Source of the DNA: an uncultured Eubacteriales bacterium
GTDB taxonomy: Bacteria > Bacillota > Clostridia > UBA1381 > UMGS1253
Assembly (NCBI GenBank): GCA_902492065.1
Contig: CABUKE010000001.1
Location: 186,001 to 250,000, forward strand
Direction: 5' to 3'
DNA: 64,000 bases
Shown here: positions 44,185-52,473 of the stretch, in pieces
How positions within the stretch are numbered: the stretch's first letter is position 1
Layout of the letters: each line of letters starts with the position of its first letter
Translations under genes and position numbers: made by a program
Notes under the pieces: model-generated
What the model was told of the DNA's origin: nothing
The model's database searches: none
What the model saw: only the letters and a program-made list of their open reading frames with translations

Positions 44185-46698
44185 ATGAAATCCTATTACA
44201 CACAGCCAATCGAGAAAAGCCCGCGCATTGGCGCGCTGATTGACACGCTTTACAAAAATATGCCGGAGATTGAGGCCGACCGTGCGGTTTTATTGACGGA
44301 AAGCTACCGCGAAACGGAGGGCGAGCCAATCATCACCCGCCGCGCAAAGGCGTTTTATCATATTTGCAAGCACATCCCCATTACCATCCGCGATGGGGAG
44401 CTGATTGTCGGGAGTGCGACAAAAGCGCCGCGCGGGTGCCAGGTGTTCCCGGAGTTCTCGTACGAATGGCTCGAGGGCGAGTTTGATACGATTGCGACAC
44501 GGAGCGCAGACCCGTTCTATATCTCGGAGGAAACAAAGCGTACGCTGCGCGCGGTGTATCCTTATTGGAAGGGGAAAACGACGAGCGAGCTTGCGACGCA
44601 GTTCATGGCGCCGGAGGCGCAGCGGGCTATCGACCACAATATCTTTACGCCGGGCAACTACTTTTACAACGGCATTGGCCACGTGACGGTCAATTACGCG
44701 AAGGTGCTGAAAATCGGCTACAAGGGGATTATCGCAGAGGCGCGGGCCGCGCTGGAAGCCTGCGACGTAGCGGATGCGGATTATGCGACGCGGCACCACT
44801 TCTTAAATGCTGTGATTCTGAGCTGTGAGGCGGCAATTGTATACGCGAAGCGGTACAGCGCGCTGGCACAGGAATTGGCAGCGTGTGAAACGGACGCAAA
44901 GCGCAGGCAGGAGCTTTTGCAGATTGCGGAAAACTGCGGCCATGTACCGGAAAATGGCGCACGCTCGTTCTATGAGGCGTGCCAGTCGTTCTGGTTTGTG
45001 CAGATGCTGATTCAGATGGAGTCGAGCGGGCACTCGATTTCGCCGGGGCGGTTCGACCAGTATATGTACCCGTATTTTGAACAGGACATCAAAAGCGGCG
45101 CGCTGACCTACGAGGCGGCGCAGGAGCTGATCGACTGTATCTGGGTGAAATTAAACGACCTCAACAAAGCGCGCGACGCGGTGTCGGCGGAAGGGTTTGC
45201 AGGCTATAGCCTGTTCCAGAACCTGATTGCCGGCGGACAGACGCCAGATGGGCGCGACGCAACGAACGATTTGTCGTTTATGTGCCTGGAGGCGTCTATG
45301 CACGTGCGGCTTCCACAGCCGTCGTTGTCGGTGCGCGTCCACGCGACCACACCGCAGGAGTTTCTTATCAAAGCGGCAAAGCTGACGCGGACGGGCGTGG
45401 GACTGCCTGCGTACTATAACGACGAGGTGATTATCCCGTCGCTGCTGAGCCGCGGCCTTACAATGGAGGATGCGCGCGACTACAATATCATCGGCTGCGT
45501 CGAGCCGCAGAAGGCGGGTAAGACGGACGGTTGGCACGACGCGGCGTTTTTCAACATGTGTCGCCCGCTCGAGCTTGTGTTCTCGGACGGTGTAGACGCG
45601 GGCGAGCAAATCAGCATTCACACAGGCGACGTGTGCGCCATGCAGACGTTTGACGAGTTCTACGATGCGTATAAAAAACAGATGGACTATATGATTAAGC
45701 TGCTTGTCAATGCGGACAACGCAATCGACACCGCACATGCGGCGCGCGCGCCGCTGCCGTTTCTGTCGTCCATGGTAGAGGATTGCATTGGGCGCGGTAA
45801 AAGCGTGCAGGAGGGCGGCGCAGTCTATAATTTCACCGGGCCGCAGGGCTTCGGCATTGCGAATATGGCCGACGCATTGTATGCGATTAAAAAGTTAGTG
45901 TTTGAGGAAAAGAAACTGACTATGGCGCAACTGAAGGATGCGCTGGTACATAATTTCGGAAAAGAGGACGCAGATAACGCTGCCGCGCTGACGGAGCAGA
46001 TTGTACGCGAACTGGCGAAAAACGGCGTTGCGCCGAGCGAAGAGGTCGTTGCGCGTGTGTACCGCGAGGTGCAGGGAAGCGAAGACAATGCGGCGTATCA
46101 GAAGGTATACGACCTGATCGCGCAGGTCGATAAGTTTGGTAATGACATCGACGAGGTAGACCGCTTTGCGCGCGACGTGGCGTATACGTATACAAAGCCG
46201 CTCGAACGCTACAAAAATCCGCGCGGCGGGATGTTCCAGGCTGGGCTTTACCCCGTGTCGGCGAATGTGCCGCTCGGGCGGCAGACAGGCGCGACCCCGG
46301 ACGGACGCTATGCCCACACGCCGGTTGCCGACGGTGTGTCGCCGGCAGCGGGACGCGACGTACACGGGCCGACTGCGGCGGCGAACTCGGTCGCAAAGCT
46401 CGACCACTTTATTCCGTCGAACGGGACACTGTTTAATATGAAGTTCCACCCGACCGCGCTCGCGGGGCAGGGGGGACTTGAGAGTTTCGTTGCGTTGGTG
46501 CGCGGCTACTTCGACCAAAAAGGGAGCCACATGCAGTTCAACGTCGTGAGCAGGGAAACGCTTTTAGACGCGCAGAAGCACCCGGAGCAGTACAAGAGCC
46601 TTGTGGTGCGTGTCGCAGGGTACAGCGCGCTGTTTACAACGCTGTCGAAGTCGCTCCAGGACGACATCATTAACCGGACGGAACAGATGGGATTCTAA
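44185..46698 (+). CDS. Glycyl radical 1,2-propanediol dehydratase (B12-independent)
   Basis: Radical dehydration of 1,2-propanediol to propanal, inside the microcompartment. From ATG 44185 (GAGGTG seven bases upstream) the protein has 837 residues. Catalytic Cys438 and Glu440 are in GCVEPQ, Asp452 follows 14 residues later, His166 is in GIGHV, His283-Ser284 in SSGHSISPGRFDQ, and the radical Gly812 is in RVAGYSA. This set matches the diol/glycerol dehydratase class, and the numbers equal those I recall for the Roseburia inulinivorans diol dehydratase. Choline lyase and pyruvate formate lyase have different active-site residues. Glycerol as alternative substrate is possible. No encapsulation peptide is seen at either end. 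Confidence 0.93.
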   Translation: MKSYYTQPIEKSPRIGALIDTLYKNMPEIEADRAVLLTESYRETEGEPIITRRAKAFYHICKHIPITIRDGELIVGSATKAPRGCQVFPEFSYEWLEGEFDTIATRSADPFYISEETKRTLRAVYPYWKGKTTSELATQFMAPEAQRAIDHNIFTPGNYFYNGIGHVTVNYAKVLKIGYKGIIAEARAALEACDVADADYATRHHFLNAVILSCEAAIVYAKRYSALAQELAACETDAKRRQELLQIAENCGHVPENGARSFYEACQSFWFVQMLIQMESSGHSISPGRFDQYMYPYFEQDIKSGALTYEAAQELIDCIWVKLNDLNKARDAVSAEGFAGYSLFQNLIAGGQTPDGRDATNDLSFMCLEASMHVRLPQPSLSVRVHATTPQEFLIKAAKLTRTGVGLPAYYNDEVIIPSLLSRGLTMEDARDYNIIGCVEPQKAGKTDGWHDAAFFNMCRPLELVFSDGVDAGEQISIHTGDVCAMQTFDEFYDAYKKQMDYMIKLLVNADNAIDTAHAARAPLPFLSSMVEDCIGRGKSVQEGGAVYNFTGPQGFGIANMADALYAIKKLVFEEKKLTMAQLKDALVHNFGKEDADNAAALTEQIVRELAKNGVAPSEEVVARVYREVQGSEDNAAYQKVYDLIAQVDKFGNDIDEVDRFARDVAYTYTKPLERYKNPRGGMFQAGLYPVSANVPLGRQTGATPDGRYAHTPVADGVSPAAGRDVHGPTAAANSVAKLDHFIPSNGTLFNMKFHPTALAGQGGLESFVALVRGYFDQKGSHMQFNVVSRETLLDAQKHPEQYKSLVVRVAGYSALFTTLSKSLQDDIINRTEQMGF

Positions 46699-46716
46699 AT
46701 AAAGGATAGAATTGAT

Positions 46717-47502
46717 ATGGATACATTACAGGTAAAGGGGCGCATCTTTGATATCCAGCGGTTCTCGGTCCACGATGGGCCGGGCGTGCGGACAATTGTG
46801 TTTTTAAAGGGCTGCGCACTGCGCTGCCAATGGTGCTGTAACCCCGAGTCGCAGGAATATGCAGTACAGGAAATGGTACAGGACGGCAGGACGAAAATAG
46901 TAGGGCGCAACGTGACCGTTGCTGAGGTGCTCGAACAGGTGAAGCGCGACATGCCCTACTACCGCCGCAGCGGCGGCGGGGTGACGCTGTCGGGCGGAGA
47001 ATGCCTGTGCCAGCCGGAGTTTACATACGCCTTGCTCAAAATTTTTAAAGAAAACTCGCTCACTACGGCAATCGAGTCTACTGCGTGTGCGAGCTATGAT
47101 GTGATTGAGCGGATACTGCCGTATTTGGACGTATTTTTAATGGATATCAAGCATACAAATCCGCAGAAGCACAAGGAATTTACCTCGCGGTCAAACGAAT
47201 TAATGCTCGAAAATGCGAAAAAAATCGCCCGTGCGGCGCGGCGGCTCATTATCCGCGTGCCGGTGATACCTGGCTTTAACGATACGGAGGCGGAAATCGG
47301 CGACATTGCCGCATTTACAAAGGACTTGAAAACCGTGGAGGAAATCCACCTGCTGCCGTACCACAGCTACGGGAGCGGAAAGTATGCCGCGCTCGGGCGG
47401 GAGTATTTGCTGGGGGATATCAAGCCGCCGGACGCGGCGCAGATGGAGCGGCTAAAGGCTGTTGTAGAACAAACGGGCCTGCGTTGCCAAATTGGAGGAT
47501 AA
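46717..47502 (+). CDS. Glycyl radical enzyme activase (radical SAM)
   Basis: Makes the glycyl radical on the dehydratase using SAM and a 4Fe-4S cluster. The 261-residue protein has the CxxxCxxC motif in KGCALRCQWCCNPESQ, GGGVTLSGGECL and the RVPVIPGFNDTE segment. The ferredoxin-like insert with eight cysteines found after the first motif in most activases of dehydratases is absent; only about 20 cysteine-free residues lie there, as in the pyruvate formate lyase activase. ATG 46717 with AAAGGATAGAATTGAT upstream, 18 bases after the dehydratase. Confidence 0.93.
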   Translation: MDTLQVKGRIFDIQRFSVHDGPGVRTIVFLKGCALRCQWCCNPESQEYAVQEMVQDGRTKIVGRNVTVAEVLEQVKRDMPYYRRSGGGVTLSGGECLCQPEFTYALLKIFKENSLTTAIESTACASYDVIERILPYLDVFLMDIKHTNPQKHKEFTSRSNELMLENAKKIARAARRLIIRVPVIPGFNDTEAEIGDIAAFTKDLKTVEEIHLLPYHSYGSGKYAALGREYLLGDIKPPDAAQMERLKAVVEQTGLRCQIGG

Positions 47503-47548
47503 GGCCGGCAAAAACGTCTTGGATTTGTAGGAAAAAGGGGGGATGAGC

Positions 47549-47935
47549 ATGGATTTTCATCAGCATACGGAAGAAAAAATGCGGATCATACAGGAGCTTG
47601 TGCCGGGCAAGCAGGTCACGCTGGCGCATATTATCGCCAATCCGGACGCGTCGCTCTATGAGAAAATCAGCATCGAGGCCGGCGGCGCCACCGCACATGG
47701 CGCCAATGCGCATGGCGCGATTGGCATTGTGACCATGTCGCCGGCGGAGAGTACAATCATTGCGGCGGACGTCGGGATTAAGAGTGCAGGTGTGACGCTT
47801 GGTTTTGTCGACCGGGTGAGCGGGACGCTGATTTTTACCGGAACGGTGTCCGAGGTTGAGGCAGCCATGCGCGCAATTATGCAGTTTGCCGAGGAGAAGC
47901 TCGGCTTTAGCGTATGTGCTATTACAAAAACATAA
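47549..47935 (+). CDS. EutS/PduU-type BMC shell protein with insertion
   Basis: A 128-residue circularly permuted BMC-H protein. It has the EutS opening RIIQELVPGKQVTLAHIIANP and the later IGIVTMSPAESTIIAADV, GFVDRVSGTL and the terminal FSVCAITKT. EutS is usually about 111-116 residues; the extra length is in GGATAHGANAHGAIG, made by a 15-nt near-duplication (47693-47703 and 47708-47718). ATG 47549 is six bases after GGGGGG; ATG 47543 lies too close to it. Such proteins form hexamers with a six-stranded beta-barrel plugging the pore. Confidence 0.88.
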   Translation: MDFHQHTEEKMRIIQELVPGKQVTLAHIIANPDASLYEKISIEAGGATAHGANAHGAIGIVTMSPAESTIIAADVGIKSAGVTLGFVDRVSGTLIFTGTVSEVEAAMRAIMQFAEEKLGFSVCAITKT

Positions 47936-47992
47936 AAATATGCAGAAAACTTGGAAAATAAAAGAGAAAACAACATAAAACAAAGAAATATA

Positions 47993-48021
47993 TTGACATA
48001 TACAGAGATAAGTGGCATAAT
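47993..48021 (+). promoter_or_regulatory. Internal promoter of the aldolase-shell operon
   Basis: TTGACA 47993-47998 and CATAAT 48016-48021 with a 17-base spacer, 45 bases before the aldolase start. The 130-base gap between the EutS-like gene and the aldolase is AT-rich and also holds a degenerate relative of the 22-nt element (about 47964-47990, AGAAAACAACATAAAACAAA). Confidence 0.8.
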
Positions 48022-48027
48022 AATTAC

Positions 48028-48049
48028 AGAAAACAAAAAGAAACACAGA
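48028..48049 (+). promoter_or_regulatory. Shared 22-nt element, copy 2
   Basis: Starts AGAAAACAAAAA and ends AAACACAGA, differing by one base from the copy at 44072-44093. It begins seven bases after the -10 box, over the expected transcription start, an ideal repressor site. Confidence 0.7.
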
Positions 48050-48065
48050 TAAGGAGTGCAGAGAA

Positions 48066-48872
48066 ATGGTATCGGAATATGAAATTAAAAAACAAATCTG
48101 CGAAATTGGAAAACGCATTTATGACCGGGGGATGGTTGCGTCCAACGACGGCAATATCTCAGTAAAGCTGTCGGACAATGAGTTTTTGTGTACGCCGACG
48201 GGCGTGAGCAAGGGCTTTATGACGCCGGAGTACATCTGTAAGGTGGATGCAAAGGGGAATGTGATTCAGGCGAATAAGGGATTTAAGCCGTCGTCGGAGA
48301 TTAAAATGCATATGCGCGTCTACAAGGAACGCCCGGACGTAAAGTCGGTCGTACATGCGCACCCGATGTACGCGACGAGCTTCGCTATCGCGGGTATCCC
48401 GCTGACGCAGCCGATCATGCCGGAGGCAGTCATTGCGCTCGGCTGCGTGCCGATTGCGGAGTACGGCACGCCGTCGACGGAGGAAATCCCGAATGCGGTC
48501 GCAAAGTATTTGCAGCACTATGACGCGGTACTTTTGGAGAACCATGGCGCACTCACGTATGGCGACTCGCTTTTGAATGCGTATCACAAGATGGAGTCGG
48601 TTGAGTTTTATGCGCAATTGCTGTTCTTGTCGAAGCAGATCGGCGGCCCGCAGGAGCTGTCGCAGGCGCAGGTGGAGCGGCTCTACGAAATCCGCAGAAA
48701 GTTCGGCATGACGGGCAAGCACCCGGCTGACATGTGCCCGAACGCGCAGGCCGGCAAGCCGAGCTGCCATAGCTGCGGCGGCGCGTCATGCTCCTGCTCC
48801 GGTACGAAGGACGTGGACGCGGATTTGGTAGCGGCAATTACGAAGAAAGTGCTTGAGCAGCTTGGAAAATAA
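48066..48872 (+). CDS. Class II aldolase (fuculose/rhamnulose-1-phosphate type) with encapsulation tail
   Basis: Splits a deoxyketohexose 1-phosphate into DHAP and lactaldehyde. The 268-residue protein has GNISVKLSD, the active-site SSEIKMH, zinc ligands His97 and His99 in VVHAHPMYAT and LLENHGALTYG. FucA is about 215 residues; the rest is a Cys-rich stretch (MCPNAQAGKPSCHSCGG, then CSCSG) and an amphipathic terminal helix (DADLVAAITKKVLEQL) that looks like an encapsulation peptide. ATG 48066 after AAGGAGTGCAGAGAA. Fuculose-1-P and rhamnulose-1-P cannot be separated by sequence. Confidence 0.88.
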   Translation: MVSEYEIKKQICEIGKRIYDRGMVASNDGNISVKLSDNEFLCTPTGVSKGFMTPEYICKVDAKGNVIQANKGFKPSSEIKMHMRVYKERPDVKSVVHAHPMYATSFAIAGIPLTQPIMPEAVIALGCVPIAEYGTPSTEEIPNAVAKYLQHYDAVLLENHGALTYGDSLLNAYHKMESVEFYAQLLFLSKQIGGPQELSQAQVERLYEIRRKFGMTGKHPADMCPNAQAGKPSCHSCGGASCSCSGTKDVDADLVAAITKKVLEQLGK

Positions 48873-48899
48873 TGCCTTGCGCTGTGACAGGAGGTCAAT

Positions 48900-50096
48900 A
48901 TGGATATAAACGAGCAAAACATTGAACAAATTGTGCAAAATGTGCTTGCAAAGCTGCGCGATGGCGATACTGCTGCACCGGCGGCAAAGCCGGTGGGGAA
49001 CACGTCGCGCGTAGCAATGCTGACGGCGCTGGAGCACTATGACATCAAAGAATACCCCATTCCGCCGGTGGGCGACGACGATATTTTGGTCAAGGTGGAG
49101 GGGTGCGGCATTTGCGGTACGGACGCGCACGAGTTTAAGCGCGACCCGTTCTCGCTCATTCCGGTGGTGCTCGGCCACGAGGGCACGGGCGAAATCGTGA
49201 AGATGGGTAAAAATGTGAAAAAGGACAGCGCGGGCAAGGACTTACATATAGGCGACAAAGTCGTAACGTGTATGATTTTTGCCGACAATCCGGACATTAC
49301 GATGTTTGATTTGAACAAGCAGAATATCGGCGGCGCGGACGTGTACGGCCTTTTGCCGGACGACGATATCCACCTAAACGGCTGGTTTGCGGACTACTTG
49401 CTGATTCGCGGCGGTTCGACGGTATTTAACGTGAGTGATTTGAGCCTCGACGAGCGGATTTTGATTGAGCCGTGCGCGGTGCTCGTCCACGCAGTGGAGC
49501 GGGCCAAGACGACGGGGATTCTGCGGTTTAACAGCCGCGTTGTCGTGCAGGGCTGCGGCCCAATCGGGCTGATTTGTATTGCCGTTCTGCGGACGATGGG
49601 CATCGAGCACATTACCGCCGTGGACGGCGAACAAAAACGGCTTGACTTTGCGCGCAAAATGGGTGCGACGCATGTTGTCAACTTCAAGGAATATAAAGAG
49701 GTTGACGCGCTTGCCGGTACGGTGGCGGATACATTTGGCGGTAAGCTCTGCGACTTTGCGTTCCAATGCACAGGCTCGCCTGTGGCGCACAGCAACATCT
49801 ACAAATTCATCCGCAACGGTGGCGGCCTGTGCGAGCTGGGCTTCTTTATCAACGGCGGCGACGCGACAATCAACCCGCACTTCGACATCTGTGCGAAGGA
49901 ACTGACGATGGTTGGCTCGTGGGTGTACACGCTGCGCGACTATGCGACGACGTTTGACTTTATGAAGCGTGCCAAGGCGATTGGTATCCCGCTCACAGAG
50001 CTGATTACGCATCGTTTCCCGCTCGAAAAGATTAACGAAGCGCACGAAACGAACCTGAAAATGGAAGGGCTTAAAATCGCAATTATTAATGAATAA
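48900..50096 (+). CDS. Zinc-type alcohol dehydrogenase with N-terminal encapsulation peptide
   Basis: MDR-superfamily NAD(P)-dependent dehydrogenase, 398 residues. Seen: catalytic zinc motif CGICGTDAHEF, GHEGTGEIV, a Rossmann loop VVQGCGPIGLI and FQCTG. The four-cysteine structural zinc lobe is lacking. The first about 20 residues (MDINEQNIEQIVQNVLAKL) form an amphipathic helix followed by an Ala/Pro linker, the form of an encapsulation peptide. It could reduce lactaldehyde to propanediol or propanal to propanol; either recycles NADH within the shell. Classical Pdu and fucose systems use iron-type enzymes here. Confidence 0.88.
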   Translation: MDINEQNIEQIVQNVLAKLRDGDTAAPAAKPVGNTSRVAMLTALEHYDIKEYPIPPVGDDDILVKVEGCGICGTDAHEFKRDPFSLIPVVLGHEGTGEIVKMGKNVKKDSAGKDLHIGDKVVTCMIFADNPDITMFDLNKQNIGGADVYGLLPDDDIHLNGWFADYLLIRGGSTVFNVSDLSLDERILIEPCAVLVHAVERAKTTGILRFNSRVVVQGCGPIGLICIAVLRTMGIEHITAVDGEQKRLDFARKMGATHVVNFKEYKEVDALAGTVADTFGGKLCDFAFQCTGSPVAHSNIYKFIRNGGGLCELGFFINGGDATINPHFDICAKELTMVGSWVYTLRDYATTFDFMKRAKAIGIPLTELITHRFPLEKINEAHETNLKMEGLKIAIINE

Positions 50097-50130
50097 AATA
50101 AATTAACACATATTTAAGGAGGAAACAACA

Positions 50131-50406
50131 ATGGCACAGGAAGCATTGGGCATGGTGGAAACAAGAGGTCTGACCGCGGCAATTGAGGCGGCGGACGCAA
50201 TGGTAAAGGCGGCAGAGGTCGTGCTGATTGGAACGGAGAAAATCGGTTCCGGCTTAGTAAGCGTAATGGTACGCGGAGACGTCGGCGCGGTGAAGGCGGC
50301 GGTTGAGGCCGGCGGCGTGAGCGCGTCTCGGCTCGGCGAGCTGGTAGCGACGCATGTGATTCCGCGCCCGCACAGCGATGTGGAGAAGATTCTACCGAAA
50401 TTCTAA
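50131..50406 (+). CDS. BMC-H shell protein 1 (PduA/EutM type)
   Basis: A 91-residue hexamer-forming BMC protein: [19 protein letters not shown], pore segment [14 protein letters not shown] and the end [15 protein letters not shown], the canonical PduA/EutM pattern. It probably forms the main facets with a small polar pore. ATG 50131 with AAGGAGG upstream. It is 35 bases after the dehydrogenase gene and nearly identical to the next BMC-H. Confidence 0.95.
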   Translation: MAQEALGMVETRGLTAAIEAADAMVKAAEVVLIGTEKIGSGLVSVMVRGDVGAVKAAVEAGGVSASRLGELVATHVIPRPHSDVEKILPKF

Positions 50407-50505
50407 GGTATAGGAGTGTCTTGCATGGCAGTCAGAAAAAGCGCGCCGAAAGACGGTGCAAATAGAGAAGTACAGGTACAGCAGGTCATAAAGGAGGAAA
50501 GAAAA

Positions 50506-50781
50506 ATGGCAATGGAAGCATTGGGCATGGTAGAAACGAGAGGGCTCGTCGCGGCGATTGAGGCGGCGGATGCAATGGTAAAGGCGGCAAATGTTGCGCT
50601 GATTGGAACGGAGAAAATCGGCTCCGGCTTAGTAAGCGTGATGGTGCGCGGAGACGTCGGCGCAGTGAAGGCGGCGGTTGAGGCCGGCTCGCAGAGCGCA
50701 GCACGCCTCGGCGAAGTAATCGCTTCGCATGTAATCCCGCGCCCGCACGGCGACGTAGAAAAGATTTTGCCGACGCTTTAA
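50506..50781 (+). CDS. BMC-H shell protein 2, tandem duplicate; possible longer form from 50425
   Basis: A 91-residue close copy of BMC-H 1, differing at about 15 positions, mostly in the region before the last helix ([15 protein letters not shown]). Strong AAGGAGG precedes ATG 50506. The frame is also open upstream to ATG 50425, which has TAGGAG eight bases ahead; that start would add a 27-residue extension [20 protein letters not shown] and so on. Both starts may be used, as in PduB/PduB'. The short form is certain, the long form speculative. Confidence 0.93.
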   Translation: MAMEALGMVETRGLVAAIEAADAMVKAANVALIGTEKIGSGLVSVMVRGDVGAVKAAVEAGSQSAARLGEVIASHVIPRPHGDVEKILPTL

Positions 50782-50842
50782 TCATACATAGGCGCGCGAT
50801 TGGGCGCAGGTAATTCTATTTGATAGAAATGGGAGAAACGCC

Positions 50843-51115
50843 ATGATGATTGGAAAAGTGATTGGAAGCGTCGTTGCGACGAGGAAAAACGAGAAGCTTT
50901 TGGGCAGCAAGTTTATGGTGGTACAGCCGCTCTCTAACATGGGCGGCGGCTGTATCGTCGCGGTCGATAGTGTCGGCGCTGGCGTCGGCGAGACGGTGCT
51001 TGTCAGCGTCGGCAGTGCGGCGCGTGTCGGGACCGGGCTGGAGACAAGCCCGGTCGATGCGGCGATTGTCGGGATTGTCGACGACGCGAGTGGACTGGAA
51101 CATGGAAAGGTATGA
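50843..51115 (+). CDS. BMC-P pentamer vertex protein (EutN/CcmL type)
   Basis: A 90-residue protein that caps the icosahedral vertices. It begins MMIGKVIGSVVATRKNEKL and has KFMVVQPL, CIVAVDSVGAGVGETVLVSVGSAAR and VDAAIVGIVD, the usual EutN pattern. Start ATG 50843 or 50846 after GGGAGAAACGCC. Its stop overlaps the PduS-like start as ATGA. It is the only BMC-P in the window. Confidence 0.94.
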   Translation: MMIGKVIGSVVATRKNEKLLGSKFMVVQPLSNMGGGCIVAVDSVGAGVGETVLVSVGSAARVGTGLETSPVDAAIVGIVDDASGLEHGKV

Positions 51116-52473
51116 AGAAGATGGACGTAAGGGCGCTTTGCGAAAAACTGAAAAGGGCTGGGGTAGTCGGCGCGGGGGGCGCCGGCTTCCCGACTTACGC
51201 CAAAATAGGCGAAGGAATGGACACGGTGATTTTAAACTGTGCCGAGTGCGAGCCGCTTTTAAAACCGCACCGGCAGCTATTGCAAAAACATGCCGGCGTG
51301 GTTTTAAAAGGACTTGACCTTTTGCGCGAAAGCGTGGGCGCATCGCGCGCAATTGTTGCACTCAAGCCGTCGTACACCGCGGCGGCGGAGGCGGCGCGTG
51401 CGGAGCTGGACTTGTACCCATGCCTTACGCTTTCGTATCTGCCGGAAATTTATCCGGCAGGCGACGAAATTGTATTGATTCAGGAAACGACAGGGCGCAC
51501 GGTCGGGCCGGGGCAGCTGCCGCGGTCGGTGGGCGTGTGCGTCTTTAATGTGGAAACGGCCTACAACGCCGCGCGCGCGGCGGAGAATATTCCGGTTACG
51601 CACAAGTACGTGACCATCGCAGGCGAGGTCAAAATGCCGTGTACGCTGCGTTTGCCGCTCGGCATGTCGCTTGGCGATGCAGTGGCGCTCGCCGGCGGCG
51701 CGGCGCGGGAGGACGCGGTATATATCAGCGGCGGCCCCATGACGGGTAGACTCGCCTCGCCGTACGACGTGGTGACCAAGACGACGAATGCGGTTTTACT
51801 CATGCCGCCGGAGCACACAATTGTAAGCAAGCGGCGGATTCGTTCTTCTGTGTCGGTGAAGCGCGCTATGGGCGCGTGCTGCCAGTGCCGCATGTGTACG
51901 GATTTGTGCCCGCGCCATTTGCTGGGCCATCCGATTGAGCCGCACGCCTTTATGCGCGCGGTTAAGGATGGTCATGCGGCGGATATTGCCGCTGTGCGGA
52001 ATGCGGCGTTTTGCTGTGGGTGCGGCGTATGTGAGATGTACGCCTGTCCGCAGGGGCTGAACCCGCGCAGTTTGATTGCAGCATGTAAGGACGAACTGCG
52101 GAAAAACGGCGTCCGTCCCCCGCAGGCAGAAGGGACGGGCGTGCTCGAAACGCGCGACTATGCGCGTCTGCCGATGTCGCGCCTGCTTGCGCGGCTCGAT
52201 TTAGTGCGCTACGATGTGCCCGCGCCGCTCGACGAGCGGGAAATTGTGCCAAAGCGGGTGAAGCTCCCGTTGCGCCAGCATATTGGTGCTCCGGCAGTGG
52301 CGGTTGTCGCTGTGGGCGAACAGGTAGAACGCGGGCAATGCATCGCGGCGGCCGGGGACGACCAGCTCGGTGCAGACATCCATACGCCGGTTGGCGGCAC
52401 AGTTACGCAGGCGACGGATACATATATTATAATTGAAACAAAACAGGAAGGTGGGACGGGCGCAAATGCATAA
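51112..52473 (+). CDS. PduS-like Fe-S flavoprotein (RnfC family)
   Basis: An electron-transfer protein of the RnfC/SLBB type, 453 residues. Seen: GAGGAGFPTYAK for flavin/NADH, an SLBB region (GEVKMPCTLRLPLGMSL), two 4Fe-4S motifs CCQCRMCTDLCP and CCGCGVCEMYACP around residues 260-310, and a C-terminal lipoyl-like domain. In Pdu compartments PduS reduces cobalamin; there is no B12 enzyme here, so it more likely oxidises NADH or feeds electrons through the PduT-like shell protein or to the activase. It overlaps neighbours on both sides, so translation is coupled. Confidence 0.92.
   Translation: MKKMDVRALCEKLKRAGVVGAGGAGFPTYAKIGEGMDTVILNCAECEPLLKPHRQLLQKHAGVVLKGLDLLRESVGASRAIVALKPSYTAAAEAARAELDLYPCLTLSYLPEIYPAGDEIVLIQETTGRTVGPGQLPRSVGVCVFNVETAYNAARAAENIPVTHKYVTIAGEVKMPCTLRLPLGMSLGDAVALAGGAAREDAVYISGGPMTGRLASPYDVVTKTTNAVLLMPPEHTIVSKRRIRSSVSVKRAMGACCQCRMCTDLCPRHLLGHPIEPHAFMRAVKDGHAADIAAVRNAAFCCGCGVCEMYACPQGLNPRSLIAACKDELRKNGVRPPQAEGTGVLETRDYARLPMSRLLARLDLVRYDVPAPLDEREIVPKRVKLPLRQHIGAPAVAVVAVGEQVERGQCIAAAGDDQLGADIHTPVGGTVTQATDTYIIIETKQEGGTGANA

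Noticed and set aside
47656..48036. 126-codon reverse-strand frame across the EutS-like/aldolase gap
   Set aside because: Overlaps the EutS-like gene and the promoter with operator; Cys/Phe-rich low-quality sequence without a start signal.
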